DNA of 64,000 bases, from NCBI GenBank assembly GCA_018350325.1, contig JAEVLN010000013.1:868001-932000 (forward strand), given 5' to 3'. The notes under the pieces were generated by a model. That model did no database searches. It worked only from the letters and a program-made list of their open reading frames with translations, and was not told the DNA's origin. The DNA comes from Globodera rostochiensis. Taxonomy: Eukaryota > Nematoda > Chromadorea > Rhabditida > Heteroderidae. Positions 62,116-64,000 of the stretch are shown here, piece after piece (positions within the stretch are counted from its first letter, which is position 1; each line of letters begins with the position of its first letter). Made by a program: the position numbers and the translations under genes.

Positions 62116-62743
62116 TATTTAGAGAACAGCCCCCGAGGGATTTAAATGTTAAACCCAAAAACACACTACTTTTTAGTTAAAGCACCCCCTCCAAGGCAAA
62201 ATCCTAAATAAGTACGCCCCTGCTCAGAGCCCCCACACCCTACAAGCAAATGAGGACTCGGCTGTCAGGGCTCAGAGTCCTCCACCATTGCCGCCTGTAG
62301 ACAGAGCGTTTCCTGTTGCCCTCAAATAGGTTAATCGAGGACATCGTCGTCATCGTCACTCAAATCATCACCCACTCGGGTCCCCCCCGTCGCCTGCGCG
62401 ACCTCTCCCACTGCCGGAGGGGAGGGAATCTTTTGCACAAATAAATGGTTGTATTTATGCGTTCCATTCACAACAGCATTTTCTCGCCGCTTTCCTATAG
62501 AAATATAATCCCTTTTCATCATTGTTCGGAAACAAACAAACAAAAAACGGCAATTTGATTTAGTCGGCTTTAAACCGGTTTAATCTATAATTTATTTTTG
62601 CATTCTTAAGAGGCTTGAACGGAAACATTTTTGATCCTGATTGATTATAATCGATATTGATCGGTCCGACTTTGTCAGAGTTTGATTAAGTCGAAACCAT
62701 CAGGCCGGGCAAAAGTCGACTACTTATAATTCTGGATTTTAGG

Positions 62744-64000
<1,257 letters not shown>

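Larger units (their letters stand above)
53981..62743. other. Gene-poor, repeat-rich region
   Basis: Apart from the partial gene copy and the repeats listed separately, I find no gene. 56000-56220 and 57640-57900 are pyrimidine-rich on the plus strand (including a CATCAT run at 57772-57790 and G12 at about 57669). 57990-58320 has TTAGGGTTGATGTCCGGACA and GCGAAATGTCC words, likely another decayed insert. 60300-61330 and 61900-62400 are C-rich and could be the regulatory or 5' untranslated region of the LDL-receptor-repeat gene. Open frames there are by-products of composition. Confidence 0.5.

Overview
This looks like a nematode nuclear contig: AT-rich, short GT-AG introns with T-rich acceptors, many small exons, and genes readable only by joining exons. 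Four conserved genes anchor it: an MFS transporter, an alpha-type cyclic-nucleotide-gated channel, a Ras GTPase and a UBR5-type HECT ubiquitin ligase. The predicted secreted, lineage-specific proteins between them resemble the secretome of a parasitic nematode; a tylenchid plant parasite is my guess, not shown by sequence.

Layout. <1-658 (-): Gly/Met-rich secreted protein. 1230-3501 (-): MFS transporter, divergent from 4590-10641 (+): CNG channel, two of whose introns carry foldback elements. 10.6-16.3 kb: gene-poor, with poly-C/poly-G and CTC tracts and a decayed Tc1/mariner transposase. 16.3-31.6 kb: a block of predicted secreted genes, all on +. It holds a tandemly duplicated pair (16327-17936, 19582-20997), a Pro/Thr-rich gene with a Cys-rich neighbour (22885-25164), a large relative of the pair (25887-29519) and a Pro/Cys-rich gene (30381-31644). 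33590-35704 (+): Ras, tail to tail with 36508-52243 (-): UBR5. 53.2-54.3 kb: a small Ser/Gln-rich gene with a partial copy of its 5' end behind it. 54.3-62.7 kb: repeats and nested transposon remnants. 62744 to the edge (+): secreted LDL-receptor class A repeat protein, incomplete.

The most unusual system is the gene family at 16.3-29.5 kb. Each member has a signal peptide, an acidic linker with several SUMO-consensus-like sites, low-complexity Asp/Gln/Ser-rich repeats, and 3 to 7 copies of a ~50-residue helix-turn-helix unit that resembles transposase DNA-binding domains (LGV...TIYKW). In the largest member the HTH units sit one per exon, in exons that are all phase 1-1. This allows gain or loss of units without frameshift, and the two tandem paralogues do differ by one unit.

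Non-autonomous elements are the second theme. Several insertions start CAGGG, end CCCTG and carry 8-bp target duplications as in hAT-type elements. A separate GC-rich hairpin repeat recurs at least nine times.
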